This document shows positions 1-9,700 of a stretch of 64,000 nucleotides of DNA, one piece after another. A program made the position numbers and the translations under genes. Origin of the DNA: JBGNFV01 sp049645705 (lineage in GTDB: Bacteria; Bacteroidota; Bacteroidia; Cytophagales; Cyclobacteriaceae); assembly GCA_049645705.1 (NCBI GenBank), contig JBARUK010000004.1, positions 124,001 through 188,000 on the forward strand. The letters run 5' to 3'. Below the pieces are notes generated by a model. That model saw only the letters and a list, made by a program, of their open reading frames with translations, was not told the DNA's origin and did no database searches. The number at the start of each line of letters is the position of its first letter. Position 1 is the first letter of the stretch.

Positions 1-1145
1 ATACTTATATTCAGTTCCTGTCCGGAGATCGTATTGAATGGACCAAGGCAGAGGGAGGCGATGATCAGGGCAATAAACGATGATATTACTGTGATAAGCA
101 CCGACTCTGCAATGAACTGAAGGATCAGTTGACTTCTAAAGCTGCCGAGAGTCTTACGTAACCCTACCTCCTTGGCTCTTCTGGCTGATTTTGCCGTAGC
201 CATATTCATATAATTTATACAGGCAATAACAATGATGAAAATGGCTATAAAAGAGAAAATGTATAAATACCGGCTGCTGCCGCCTACTTCGAGGTTATCA
301 GTAATCTGATCTCCCAGGTGTATATCTGTCAGGGGCTGGGGGTGATAGCCATACTTATTACCGGCTGCTCTGAATCCTTCCATGCTGGTATTGAATACTT
401 CCTCCACCAATGGGCCGAGATGACGATCCGTCATCTCGAACAGCTTCTGGTCAAGTACTTCAGGGTCAGTCCCCTCCTCCGCCAGCAGGTATGTGTACAG
501 TCCGTTACTGAACCATAGTTCCGTCATATCAAACCGGCTTAGAGGATAGGATATGAGCATTTCAAAATCCATATGGCTATTAGAAGGCGGATCTGCCACC
601 AGTCCCGTAATCTTATACTGCTCTTCTTCATTGCCTATACTTAGGCTTTTGCCCAGCACGTCGGTAGTAGAGAAATATTTCCGGGCCAGGTTTTCAGTTA
701 TAACTGCCGAATTAAGCTCGCTAAGACACTTATCAGCATTACCCTGGAGCAGCTCAAAATCAAACACCTGGAAAAAGGTGGAGTCTACCTGCAGTATATC
801 TTCCTGATGAAATACCCGGTCACCGAACCGGATCACCTGCTCACCCGCATTCTCTATGCGTACGAAATTTTTGACTTCCGGTAGTTCAGACGCCGCGGTA
901 GGGCCTACCGGCGGACTGCTTACGGCCACATTCAGTTCCTGACCGGCCATTTTACCGTTTAGCCAGACGCGGTATATGCGATCCTTCTTGCTATGAAAGG
1001 TATCGTAATTGATCTCCTGATATACAAAGAGCAGGATAAGGAGCGCACTGGCTATACCAATGCTAAGGCCGAGTATATTCAGCAGAGAATAGAAGGCCGT
1101 CTTCCGCAGATTGCGGATAGCCACCTTCGCGAAATTCTTTAACAT
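1..1145 (-). CDS. MacB/FtsX-type ABC transporter permease, 3' end outside window
   Basis: The gene reads leftward from an ATG at 1145 and stays open to the window edge, giving the first 381 residues. The N-terminus (MLKNFAKVAIRNLRKTAFYS) and a transmembrane helix at about residues 20-42 are typical of the ~800-residue Bacteroidota permeases with two MacB periplasmic core and two FtsX domains. A second membrane segment follows the first periplasmic domain, ending in the family signature where an RRAKEVGLRKTLG stretch follows the helix. It starts 21 bases after the end of the next permease gene and is co-directional, so it belongs to the operon 4334 to <1. Such permeases work with a LolD/MacB-type ATPase, which is not in this part of the window. 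Substrate unknown. Not a pseudogene as far as it can be seen. Confidence 0.9.
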   Translation of the reverse strand, partial: MLKNFAKVAIRNLRKTAFYSLLNILGLSIGIASALLILLFVYQEINYDTFHSKKDRIYRVWLNGKMAGQELNVAVSSPPVGPTAASELPEVKNFVRIENAGEQVIRFGDRVFHQEDILQVDSTFFQVFDFELLQGNADKCLSELNSAVITENLARKYFSTTDVLGKSLSIGNEEEQYKITGLVADPPSNSHMDFEMLISYPLSRFDMTELWFSNGLYTYLLAEEGTDPEVLDQKLFEMTDRHLGPLVEEVFNTSMEGFRAAGNKYGYHPQPLTDIHLGDQITDNLEVGGSSRYLYIFSFIAIFIIVIACINYMNMATAKSARRAKEVGLRKTLGSFRSQLILQFIAESVLITVISSFIALIIASLCLGPFNTISGQELNIS

Positions 1146-1166
1146 GTTATTTAGTAGGTTTAGGTT

Positions 1167-3515
1167 CTATTCGTTCCGCAATGTATCGGCCGGATTGACC
1201 GATGCGGCTTTGAAGGAGTGGTAACTAACCGTAATGGCGGCAATAATAAGGGCGGCCAATCCGGCAAGCAAAAACAAAACCCAGCTTAACTCTACGTGGT
1301 ATGCAAAATTATCTAACCAGTTGTCAAGCATATAGTACGCCAGGGGTACGGCAACAAAAAACGAAATTATTACAAGCAGGGCAAAGTTACTGCTGATCAG
1401 GTAGACAAGCTGACCAACTTCTGCTCCCAGTACTTTTCGAATACCGATCTCCTTTTTACGCTGCTCGGCAGTATAACTCGCCAGGGCAAATAACCCCAGG
1501 CAACTTATAAATATGGCCATCAGTGCGAAATAATTTACCAGCGTACCTATAAGGGTTTCGCTTTTATAGGTCCTGTTAAAATTATCATCAAGGAAGTAGT
1601 ATTCGAACGGGTAGGCGGGTTCAAACTTTTTCTGAAGATCGCCTAACGCGGTGAGTGTCTCTTCTAACCGGCTACCGTCGATCCTGGCTACAACAGACGA
1701 AGGCTTTCCCGACTGATAGGTCATGATCAATGGCTCGATAGTCTCATGAAGGCTCTTATTATGGAAGTCTTTTACAACTCCAATAACTGTTTTGTCTTCC
1801 TCCCAGAAGGTGATCACTTCCCCAACAGGATCTTCAAGCTGCATTCGTTTTACAGCCTCCTCATTTAGTATAACTGACGCCGTATCAGTTATACGATCAT
1901 CAAATACCCGGCCTTTTTTCATTTGCATGCCGAAGGTTTCGACTACACCGGGCGTAATAGTCAGGTACTGGAAAAGTACGCTCGCCTCCGGATCTTTGCC
2001 CCTCCAGCCGACCTCTTGGGTACTCATTCCTACATTAATAGGAAGCTCTGATGTCAGAGCCATTTGCTCGACGCCAGGTAGGCTGAGTGCCTCTTCTTTG
2101 AAGGTAGCAAAACGATCTTTTACCGGCTGCGGTGCCAGGAAGTAGACCACGTTCTCACGTTCAAGACCCAGGTTTTTATTCTTTATAAAATGTACCTGTC
2201 GTGTAATTACAAATGTGCCTATTATCAAAGCAATGGATAGAGCAAACTGAAACACCACAAGTCCTTTTCTGAAGATAGCAGCTCCTTTTCCTGACTGCAT
2301 GCCTCCCTTCAGAACACTAATCATGCTAAAGCGACTGAGGAAAAATGCCGGATAAGCACCGGATAACAAAGCTGTAAGTCCTAACAGTATGAACAGGTAT
2401 ACATAGAACAGGGGTTCAGTATAGGGTATAGCTATCTCTTTATCAGTAAGCTCATTGAATGCCGGCAGGATCAGCAGTACAGCAATAATGGCTACTACTG
2501 CAGCCATAACGACTATCAGAAATGATTCGCCGATAAACTGACCGATAAGCATGTACTTATTGGCTCCCACTACCTTACGAACACCTACTTCGCGCGCACG
2601 CCTGGCAGACCGTGCTGTGGACAGGTTCATAAAGTTTATACAGGCGATAAGTATGATCAATATACCTATGAATGTAAAGAGCCTGACGTATTCTATTCTG
2701 CCACCTGCTCTGACTGTTTCAGTAAATACATTGTGAAGGTGTATGTCCTGGATACTCTGGAGGAATATTTCTACTACAGAGCCTTCATCCTGATCTTTTA
2801 AGATCATTCTGATCTTTTCATTTACCTGCTTTAACTGGTCTGACTGGTAGGTTAGCACATACGTCCGGATGCTGTTATTCCCCAGATCGTTCAGCCAATC
2901 GTTTTGTGACAGAAAAGCCTCAAAAGGCAAAAGAAATTTGAACCTGATCGTACTGTTGGCAGGGAGGTCGGCTACTACAGCCGTAACCTTATAATCGTCC
3001 ACCTCATTAATAGTGACCGTTTTGCCTATGGGTGACTCACCTGGAAACAACTTTTCAGCTAGCTCTCTGGTGAGCACTATATTGTAAGTACCCTGTAGGG
3101 CAGACTCGGCAGACCCTTCGACTACCTCAAAGCTGAACATCTGCAGAAAGTCCGGGTCTACGTAAAAGCCATTGTCCGAGAAGCCTTGCTCCCCTACTGA
3201 CAAAAGCACCTCACGATTCCATGTAGCACGGGTTACGTTTTCTATTTCAGGAATCTCAGCCTCCAGAAGCTCCGCAAGGCCTGCAGGGCTGCTTTGAATA
3301 GTAAAGAACTGATCGGCGTAGATATGATCTTCCATAACACGGTAGAGGCGGTCACCTTTCTCGTGAAACTTATCATAGCTCACTTCATCCGCTACCCATA
3401 GAAAGATAAGCATACTCGTAGCCAGCCCTACAGCCAGTCCCAGTATATTAATAATAGCATAGCCCTTATACTTAAAGAGGTTACGGTATGCTACTTTCAG
3501 GTAGTTCTTTAACAT
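1167..3515 (-). CDS. MacB/FtsX-type ABC transporter permease
   Basis: Complete 782-residue inner-membrane permease. A first helix (about 18-41), a MacB-like periplasmic core domain, then three helices with the family signature RRAREVGVRKVVGA after the second helix, are followed by a second copy of the same plan (helix near 415-437, periplasmic domain, three C-terminal helices with EQRKKEIGIRKVLGAE). This duplicated architecture is common in Bacteroidota and is thought to drive export or lipoprotein/periplasmic transactions with a separate ATPase; substrate cannot be read from sequence. It follows the lipoprotein gene by 21 bases and precedes a paralogous permease by 21 bases, so the three are one transcription unit. 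Confidence 0.93.
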   Translation of the reverse strand: MLKNYLKVAYRNLFKYKGYAIINILGLAVGLATSMLIFLWVADEVSYDKFHEKGDRLYRVMEDHIYADQFFTIQSSPAGLAELLEAEIPEIENVTRATWNREVLLSVGEQGFSDNGFYVDPDFLQMFSFEVVEGSAESALQGTYNIVLTRELAEKLFPGESPIGKTVTINEVDDYKVTAVVADLPANSTIRFKFLLPFEAFLSQNDWLNDLGNNSIRTYVLTYQSDQLKQVNEKIRMILKDQDEGSVVEIFLQSIQDIHLHNVFTETVRAGGRIEYVRLFTFIGILIILIACINFMNLSTARSARRAREVGVRKVVGANKYMLIGQFIGESFLIVVMAAVVAIIAVLLILPAFNELTDKEIAIPYTEPLFYVYLFILLGLTALLSGAYPAFFLSRFSMISVLKGGMQSGKGAAIFRKGLVVFQFALSIALIIGTFVITRQVHFIKNKNLGLERENVVYFLAPQPVKDRFATFKEEALSLPGVEQMALTSELPINVGMSTQEVGWRGKDPEASVLFQYLTITPGVVETFGMQMKKGRVFDDRITDTASVILNEEAVKRMQLEDPVGEVITFWEEDKTVIGVVKDFHNKSLHETIEPLIMTYQSGKPSSVVARIDGSRLEETLTALGDLQKKFEPAYPFEYYFLDDNFNRTYKSETLIGTLVNYFALMAIFISCLGLFALASYTAEQRKKEIGIRKVLGAEVGQLVYLISSNFALLVIISFFVAVPLAYYMLDNWLDNFAYHVELSWVLFLLAGLAALIIAAITVSYHSFKAASVNPADTLRNE

Positions 3516-3536
3516 CTGGTCAAATGTATATTCGCG

Positions 3537-4334
3537 CTATCGGGTAATGATCTCCAGAGAGCCTATCCCGGCGTTCACTTCTATATCTAGCTTATAGCCT
3601 CTACCTTCCTGGTAGTATTTTCTTCCTCTCTTATCGAGGGAAGAAGCCTCTACAGATCCCAGGCCTCCATTCACTTCCACTTCAATGTCCGTGTCTTCGG
3701 GCAGTATCAAAACTAACTGGCCGATTCCTCCTGACACTCTGATGTGGCTGTCATTTTTCCATTTGCCTGAAAGGTCCAACCGGATATCACCGACACCAGC
3801 CTCTACTTTTAGTGTTTCGGGCGAAGAATTCCGCAGATCAATATCGTTTTCGCCTGCACCCATGGTTATTTTCACATCACGAAGGTTAAAATCGGATAAG
3901 TCCAACTCACTCTCACCTGCACCCAGCGTAATGTCCATATCCTGAACGATCTTACGGTTGAGTTTTATATTCCATTCATCACTAATAGTGTTATCACCCC
4001 CCATTTTGATGTTAAAATCCTTATCCTGGTTGATATAGATTGTACCCTGACTGCCGTCAGTATCATAATCAATCTCGATATCGTCGAGGTCTTCCGACTC
4101 AAAGTAGCTGTCCAGCGCATATTTATCCGTTCCGGAAATGTTCAATACACCCCCTCCCATTTCAACTTTGGTCTTAAGGGATGTAATATCTTCAGATAGA
4201 GATATCTGACGACTATGTTCGTCAAGTTCGGAAGAGTTATTACCATCACGGTCCCTGTCGATATTTATTTCGCAGGAAGTGGCAGTAATAAGGATGGCCA
4301 ATACGCCTAATGTAAAGTATGATTTATTATACAT
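3537..4334 (-). CDS. DUF4097-like beta-rich lipoprotein (putative adhesin / toast-rack type)
   Basis: I place the start at the ATG at 4334, not 4412, because it gives a lipoprotein signal peptide (MYNKSYFTLGVLAILITATSC, lipobox ATSC); the upstream extension is not signal-like and the likely promoter lies inside it. The mature part is rich in repeated strand-like motifs (LKTKVEMGGGVLNISG, MDITLGAGESELDLS, VKITMGAGENDIDLR) of the right-handed beta-helix/toast-rack domain found in DUF4097 and LiaF-like proteins. In LiaF/LiaG-type systems such proteins sit in cell-envelope stress modules, but a role here is inference. First gene of an operon with two FtsX-type permeases; preceded by a sigma-54-like element and paired dyads. 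Confidence 0.82.
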   Translation of the reverse strand: MYNKSYFTLGVLAILITATSCEINIDRDRDGNNSSELDEHSRQISLSEDITSLKTKVEMGGGVLNISGTDKYALDSYFESEDLDDIEIDYDTDGSQGTIYINQDKDFNIKMGGDNTISDEWNIKLNRKIVQDMDITLGAGESELDLSDFNLRDVKITMGAGENDIDLRNSSPETLKVEAGVGDIRLDLSGKWKNDSHIRVSGGIGQLVLILPEDTDIEVEVNGGLGSVEASSLDKRGRKYYQEGRGYKLDIEVNAGIGSLEIITR

Positions 4335-4364
4335 CTCGATATAGGTATGTTTACCTAGCATCCG

Positions 4365-4380
4365 AACGAATGCTGTGCCA
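4365..4380 (-). promoter_or_regulatory. sigma-54-like -24/-12 element upstream of lipoprotein-permease operon
   Basis: On the minus strand the sequence reads TGGCACAGCATTCGTT (preceded by T, giving TTGGCACA). The -24 half TGGCAC matches the RpoN consensus exactly; the -12 half TCGT differs from TTGC at two positions, so this is a weak match on its own. It ends about 30 bases before the ATG at 4334. Support comes from the same TTGGCACA element plus paired dyads at a second permease operon (43774-43888). Confidence 0.4.
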
Positions 4381-4432
4381 AACCTAAAATATGGATTTAT
4401 ATCGAATAACAAGCCTTTTGATAATTTTATGC

Positions 4433-4468
4433 TGTCCGGTTATGAACACTTCTGTTCAAAGTAGGACA
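4433..4468. promoter_or_regulatory. Tandem dyad pair, putative enhancer-binding sites
   Basis: Two 16-bp imperfect palindromes, TGTCCGGTTATGAACA (4433-4448) and TGTTCAAAGTAGGACA (4453-4468), both fit TGTyC-N6-GrACA and their centres are exactly 20 bp apart, i.e. on the same helix face. They lie about 70 bp upstream of the -24-like element of the 4334 operon and after the terminator of the upstream TPR gene. A closely similar pair with the same 20-bp spacing occurs at 43851-43888. NtrC-type activators bind such paired sites; which protein binds here is inference. Confidence 0.6.
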
Positions 4469-4520
4469 GAGATTCGTACCTGAAATAGCAGTACGTACAT
4501 AAACTTGGCAATAAAATAAA

Positions 4521-4548
4521 AAAAGCTGTCCTTGGAAAGGGCAGCTTT
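4521..4548 (-). terminator. Rho-independent terminator of the TPR gene
   Basis: On the minus strand AAAGCTGCCC-TTTCC-AAGGACAGCTTT forms a stem followed by TTTTATTTTATT. It lies 30 bases after the stop of the TPR gene and separates it from the lipoprotein-permease operon. Confidence 0.85.
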
Positions 4549-4577
4549 ACAAATATTCAATAAATGTCTAAAATATG

Positions 4578-6062
4578 CTAATTCTCTACGCCTGCTAATA
4601 CTTTAAGCTTTCTGACCTCTGACCGATGGCGGAATACAGCGATCGATAAAAGCATAAGCATGATCAGCGCCAGCACTCCTGCCAGCCACGAAGTCCTCAG
4701 GCTTCGTTCCTTGGCCAGAGTAGCCTGCCGTATTTTATTTTCAGCATCCAATCGGCTGATCTCACGATTTTTCTTCTGCAACTCATACTGATGCTGCATC
4801 GTAAGTAGCTCGACACTCCGGTTCTCCTTCAGCAGTACCATCTGCAGGTCTGTGAACTTCTCCTGGTAGGCCAGCGCCTTACTTATGTTATTATTCTCTT
4901 TATACAGTGACGATAACTGACTGTAGGTAGTAACCAGACTGCTTCTGTCGCCCATACTGCTTTCCAGCTTTTCACACTCCTCATAGAGATGGATAGCATC
5001 AGTAAGAGCACCTTTTTCCCACATCATATTAGCCATATTAGCATACAGTCCGGCTATTCCCTCCTCGTCATTCAGGTTATTTCTTACTTTCAGCGCACGC
5101 TCATAGTAGGCTATTGCTTCATCCAGTCTGTCTTCGTAGCGAAGTAGTATCCCGAGGTTTTCGTAAATATCTGCCGCCAGTTCAGACTCATGGAGTCCGG
5201 TGTGCCCTTCGCGCAGCTGATTTAAACCCAATTGATAATAGCTGGAAGATTCAGCATACCGGCGTGCTTCTTTTAATACAATGCCTTTGTTATTATAGGC
5301 TGATGCAAGCTTACGATGATCGCCAAGTGTACGTGAGACAGTAATAAGTTTATCGTAGTAAGACAAACTGATATCGTAGTTTTCAGCCCGTCGGTGCAAT
5401 AAGGCCAGGGCTTTATAAACAGAAGCTTTACCTTGATTGTCTCCGGCATTTTCACGCACTTTAAGACATTTGAGATAATACTCCTGTGCATTGCGTTCAT
5501 TGCCCTGCTTAGAAAAGAGCAGCCCTATGTTGTAATACATATTGGCAGACTCTTTCTTATGATTAAGGTTTTCGAATATCTCGGTAGCCTGAAGGTAGTA
5601 ATCCATGGCTCTCTCGTAGTCCCCTTCACGGAAAAAGACCACTCCTGAGTTTCGGTAGGCAATACCGAGTCCCATTTCATCCGCCATATTCTTCATGACT
5701 TCGTGATACCTCTGCAGGCTGAGAAGTCCCGGTCCGGTAGGGTATCCGTCTGACATGTATATCTTAGTCAGGGCCAATAGCGCATCCGCCTCTGCCTTCA
5801 GGTTTTCACCTTTACGGGCAGATTCAATCTTCTGCTTGAGCCGGGCTACCTCAGGGTTGTCCCGTTCAAAATCAGTAGAATTACTTTTGATGGCTGCTTT
5901 GTCGCCCTGCTCACTGATATATTCAATATCACCGGACATAATATAGTCTTCCATTTCAGAAGACGGCGCGGTGTAGAAAATTTCTTCCCCTTCTGCATGA
6001 AGCAGAGAAGGACACAGACACAGATACAGACACAGCAACCTTTTCATTTTGCTGGTTGTCAT
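4578..6062 (-). CDS. TPR-repeat protein with C-terminal membrane helix, no output domain
   Basis: 494 residues: signal peptide (alternative start at 6047, MKRLLCLYLCLCPSLLHAEG, equally plausible), about six to eight tetratricopeptide repeats between residues 70 and 400 (e.g. GIAYRNSGVVFFREGDYERAM), a coiled-coil (about 405-460) and one transmembrane helix (SWLAGVLALIMLMLLSIAVF). This is the sensory half of the Bacteroidota TPR-type histidine kinases or LuxR regulators, but the protein stops about 15 residues after the helix and a strong terminator follows, so no kinase or DNA-binding domain is attached. It may signal to a separate partner, or may be a truncated receptor. It follows the small gene 6091-6288 by 28 bases. 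Confidence 0.85.
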   Translation of the reverse strand: MTTSKMKRLLCLYLCLCPSLLHAEGEEIFYTAPSSEMEDYIMSGDIEYISEQGDKAAIKSNSTDFERDNPEVARLKQKIESARKGENLKAEADALLALTKIYMSDGYPTGPGLLSLQRYHEVMKNMADEMGLGIAYRNSGVVFFREGDYERAMDYYLQATEIFENLNHKKESANMYYNIGLLFSKQGNERNAQEYYLKCLKVRENAGDNQGKASVYKALALLHRRAENYDISLSYYDKLITVSRTLGDHRKLASAYNNKGIVLKEARRYAESSSYYQLGLNQLREGHTGLHESELAADIYENLGILLRYEDRLDEAIAYYERALKVRNNLNDEEGIAGLYANMANMMWEKGALTDAIHLYEECEKLESSMGDRSSLVTTYSQLSSLYKENNNISKALAYQEKFTDLQMVLLKENRSVELLTMQHQYELQKKNREISRLDAENKIRQATLAKERSLRTSWLAGVLALIMLMLLSIAVFRHRSEVRKLKVLAGVEN

Positions 6063-6090
6063 AAGTAGCTTTTTAGGCTATGTGTCTTGA

Positions 6091-6288
6091 TCAGTTAAGT
6101 TTAGAACGCGAAGAAGCTCTGCTGGCTGCGTAGTCGCCGGGGATATCATTGGATACTTCAGGCATGTCTTCCTTTTCTTCTTTGTCTCTGTCCACTTTGC
6201 CTGAACCACCGGTGATGTGGAGGCTCTGCTGACCTGAAAGGCGATAATCCTGAGAAATGAATGAGAATTCTGTTGTTACGAATTTCAT
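6091..6288 (-). CDS. Hypothetical small protein (65 aa)
   Basis: Short ORF reading toward the TPR gene with 28 bases between, so probably co-transcribed with it. The sequence is hydrophilic, with a charged middle (KVDRDKEEKEDMPE) and a Ser/Arg-rich end (AASRASSRSKLN), no signal peptide, no membrane helix, no Cys. I do not recognise a family. The only support is its position, its length and the absence of a competing ORF; it could be spurious. Confidence 0.45.
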   Translation of the reverse strand: MKFVTTEFSFISQDYRLSGQQSLHITGGSGKVDRDKEEKEDMPEVSNDIPGDYAASRASSRSKLN

Positions 6289-6744
6289 ATAGCTGACATT
6301 ATTTGCGTAAAATCTTATGTAAAGTTAGTACAAAAACATCTTTATTCAAACGACAATCTTTGAACGCCTCTATTTCAGCTATTAACGAATTATATTGTTA
6401 GACGGGCTTATGCAAGCTACTTGTATTGGAAATTCTACAGCCCAATACAGGATTACTGCTCAAAGACCCTACCCATTCAGGATTTTTCTTCTGGCAATGT
6501 AGTCAACTTTTTCTTCCATAAAATCTATTGAAAATAGTCTCATTCCCACCCTGCACTTTTAAACAAGATTTTAGGTATAATCTAACTATACAAATACAGG
6601 TTATTACTGAAAATTTTCCCTCTTTTACATGTAAGAATTCTCTTTAACAGGCTTGTCTAAAGATACGCTCAAAAACGTTTTTTTGTGTAAATTACTATTC
6701 ACTACTACTCTCCTGTTTCTTGACGCAGCCTATTATTTATAAAC
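6289..6744. other. Intergenic region between divergent genes
   Basis: AT-rich 456-base spacer between the divergent 65-aa gene and the alpha-2-macroglobulin gene. It must hold promoters for both. I see no ORF with coding character, no tRNA, no clear hairpin with a T-tract, and no confident TTG/TAnnTTTG pair. Confidence 0.6.
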
Positions 6745-9700
6745 ATGATCTTACTGAATCGTAAAATCTTCTTACTGAACTGGTTAAACCTATTTATTCT
6801 GATGGCATTGGCAGGGTTTCAGGTCTCTTGCTCCTGCTCTGATAACGAAGCGATAGGCGAAGTAAGCGAAGACAAAATCCCTGTTTACAACTCATTCGTT
6901 TCGTCACACACTTCGGGGATAATCGGGTCACGATCGGGTATACAAGTAAGATTTGTAAAAGCAATTGCTGATTCTTCAATACTGGGACAACCCTTTCCGA
7001 AAGATGTGATCGATTTTTCTCCGGAAATAGAGGGTCAGTTGATTGCCCGGGATCTATACACCCTGGATTTTCAGCCTGACAGCCCACTGCCTAATGGTCA
7101 GAAATACGAAATTGAGGTAGACGTAGAAGAGCTTTTTGAAGAAGTAGAAGATAAGGAAGAGGACTTCATCTTTTATTTTCAGGTGATGCCTCAGAGCCTG
7201 AGCCTCTCGGTGACCGGTATAGAACCTTACCAGCCGAAGGATCTGCGCAAACAGAAACTACTCGGAAGCATCATAACAGCCGATGTAGCAGAGAGCAAAC
7301 AGGTAGAGAAATTACTTTCTGCTACGCAAAACGGCGACAGGAAGAAGATCGAATGGCAGCATGCCGCCGATAATATGCATCACTTTGTTGTGCAGGACAT
7401 AGTCCGCGCAGAAGAAACGGGCAAGGTCATACTTACTTATAATGGCAATGCAATAGGAACCAAAGAAAACGGCACACAGGAGGTAGAGATCCCCTCACTA
7501 AAGGACTTTAAACTACTAAGCGCAAACCTTGTCCAACAGCCTACCCAACACATATCTCTCCGGTTTAGCGATCCGCTGAATGAAAACCAGGACCTTCGCG
7601 GCCTGATAACTATCAGCGATGCCCGTGCCCCGCGCATCAGTACCTCAGGAAACGAGATACTTGTATACCCGGCTATCAGGCTCACCGGCACCAAAACGGT
7701 CAGGGCGAACAGTGCTATCAAAAATATACTCGGCTACCAACTTGGGAGTACCCGCGAGGTAGATATCACCTTTGAGCAGGAAAAACCGGGCGTACGGCTA
7801 TTCGGCAATGGTACTATCCTGCCTTCAACAGAAGGTACTAAGCTGCACTTTGAGGCTATAAATCTCAATGCTGTAGAGGTAGGCGTAGTCCGGATCTACT
7901 CAGAAAACATACCCCAGTTCCTCCAGGTAAACAGCCTGGAAGGGCAGAATCAGCTCAGACGCGTAGGGCGGCCTATGCACAAGAAGGTTCTGCTGCTTAA
8001 TAATAAAGGTGTAGCAGACCTGTCCAAATGGAACCTCTTTTCTATAGACCTGGCCGAACTGTTTAAAACTGAGCCTGGTGCCTTATACCAGGTTACCCTG
8101 GGTTTCAAAAAGGAGCACTCGGCATTTTACTGTGAAGGACAGGTAAACGAGGCCAGGATACTTACTGAAAATACGCAACTGGAAAACTGGGACGATCCGA
8201 ACCAGGGTACTTACTGGGATGATTACTCCTACTACCCCGGCGGATATAACTGGAGAGAGCGTGACAACCCCTGCCATGTATCCTACTATACATCTGAACG
8301 GTACGTAAAAACCAACCTGCTGGCCAGCAATCTGGGCATTACCGCCAAAAAGGGCGAAGGAACTGATCAGGCACATGTAGTTATAGCTGATCTGCGTACC
8401 ACCAAGCCTATGAGCAATGTGCAGGTAAGATTACTTGACTATCAACTCCGGGAAATCGGTAATGGGCAAACAGATACGAACGGTTTTGCCCGCATAAAGT
8501 CTGCACGAAAGCCATTTGTACTGGTAGCAGACAATGGCACGGAAAAAGGCTACCTCAAGATGGACGATGGCTCATCGTTGTCACTCAGTAATTTTGAAGT
8601 GCGCGGCAGTGCCATAGAAGAGGGGCTGAAAGGTTTCATATACCCAGAAAGAGGTGTATACCGGCCAGGCGACTCCCTGCATGTATCCTTTATGCTGCAG
8701 GATGAAGCCGGCACACTTCCCAGGGAGCACCCGGTAGTATTTGAGCTGGAAAACCCCAAGGGCCAGACCGTAAGCAGAATGGTGCACACCAAGGCCCCGG
8801 ACAACCTGTTTGTCTTTCATACCAACACACCGGCAGATGCACCTACAGGCAACTACCAGGCCCGTATTCAGGCAGGGGGTGCTACTTTTAATAAAAGAAT
8901 CAGAATAGAAACAGTGAAACCAAACCGCCTGAAGGTAAGGGTAAACTGGGGTAAAGAAGAAATAGGAAGTGCCGAAATGCCGGTATCAGGCACCCTGCAG
9001 GCTAACTGGCTCACCGGTCCGGATGCCCGTAACATGAAGGGCGAAATGGAGGTCGTGTACCAGCCGGTGCAAACTATCTTTAAGGGATATTCCAATTATG
9101 TATTTGATGACCCTGCCCGCACCTATGATCCGGAGCCTAAGATGTTCTGGGAAGGCACTACCAACGATAATGGACAGGCTAATATATACCTGGATGCAAT
9201 GCCGGAAAATGCACCAGGCAAGATGATGGCCCAGTTCAGGGGTCGTGTGTACGAGCCCGGAGGTGATTTCAGTATATTCAGAGATCAGGTGCCCTATTCG
9301 CCCTATTTTTCCTATGTAGGACTTAAGGCACCGGAAGGCGACTTCCGTGGCATGTTACTTACCGATACCCTGCATGCCGTAGACCTAGTAGCGCTGAATG
9401 AAAAAGGTGATCCTATAGATAGAAGTGTAGATGTAGAGGTATACAAACTGGAATGGCGATGGTGGTGGGATAATACGGAAGCCAGTATCGGCAGCTATAT
9501 ATCCGGCAGTGGCCATATGCCTGTCAGTTCCGGCAGGGTCAGGATCAGCGAGGGTAAGGGCCGATATAATCTGAGAATAGACTACCCCGACTGGGGCCGC
9601 TACCTGGTTAGGGTGTGCGACCCTGTATCCGGTCACTGTGCCGGTAAGGTTATCTATATGGACTGGCCCGGGTGGGCCGGAAGGCAAAAACGGGAATACC

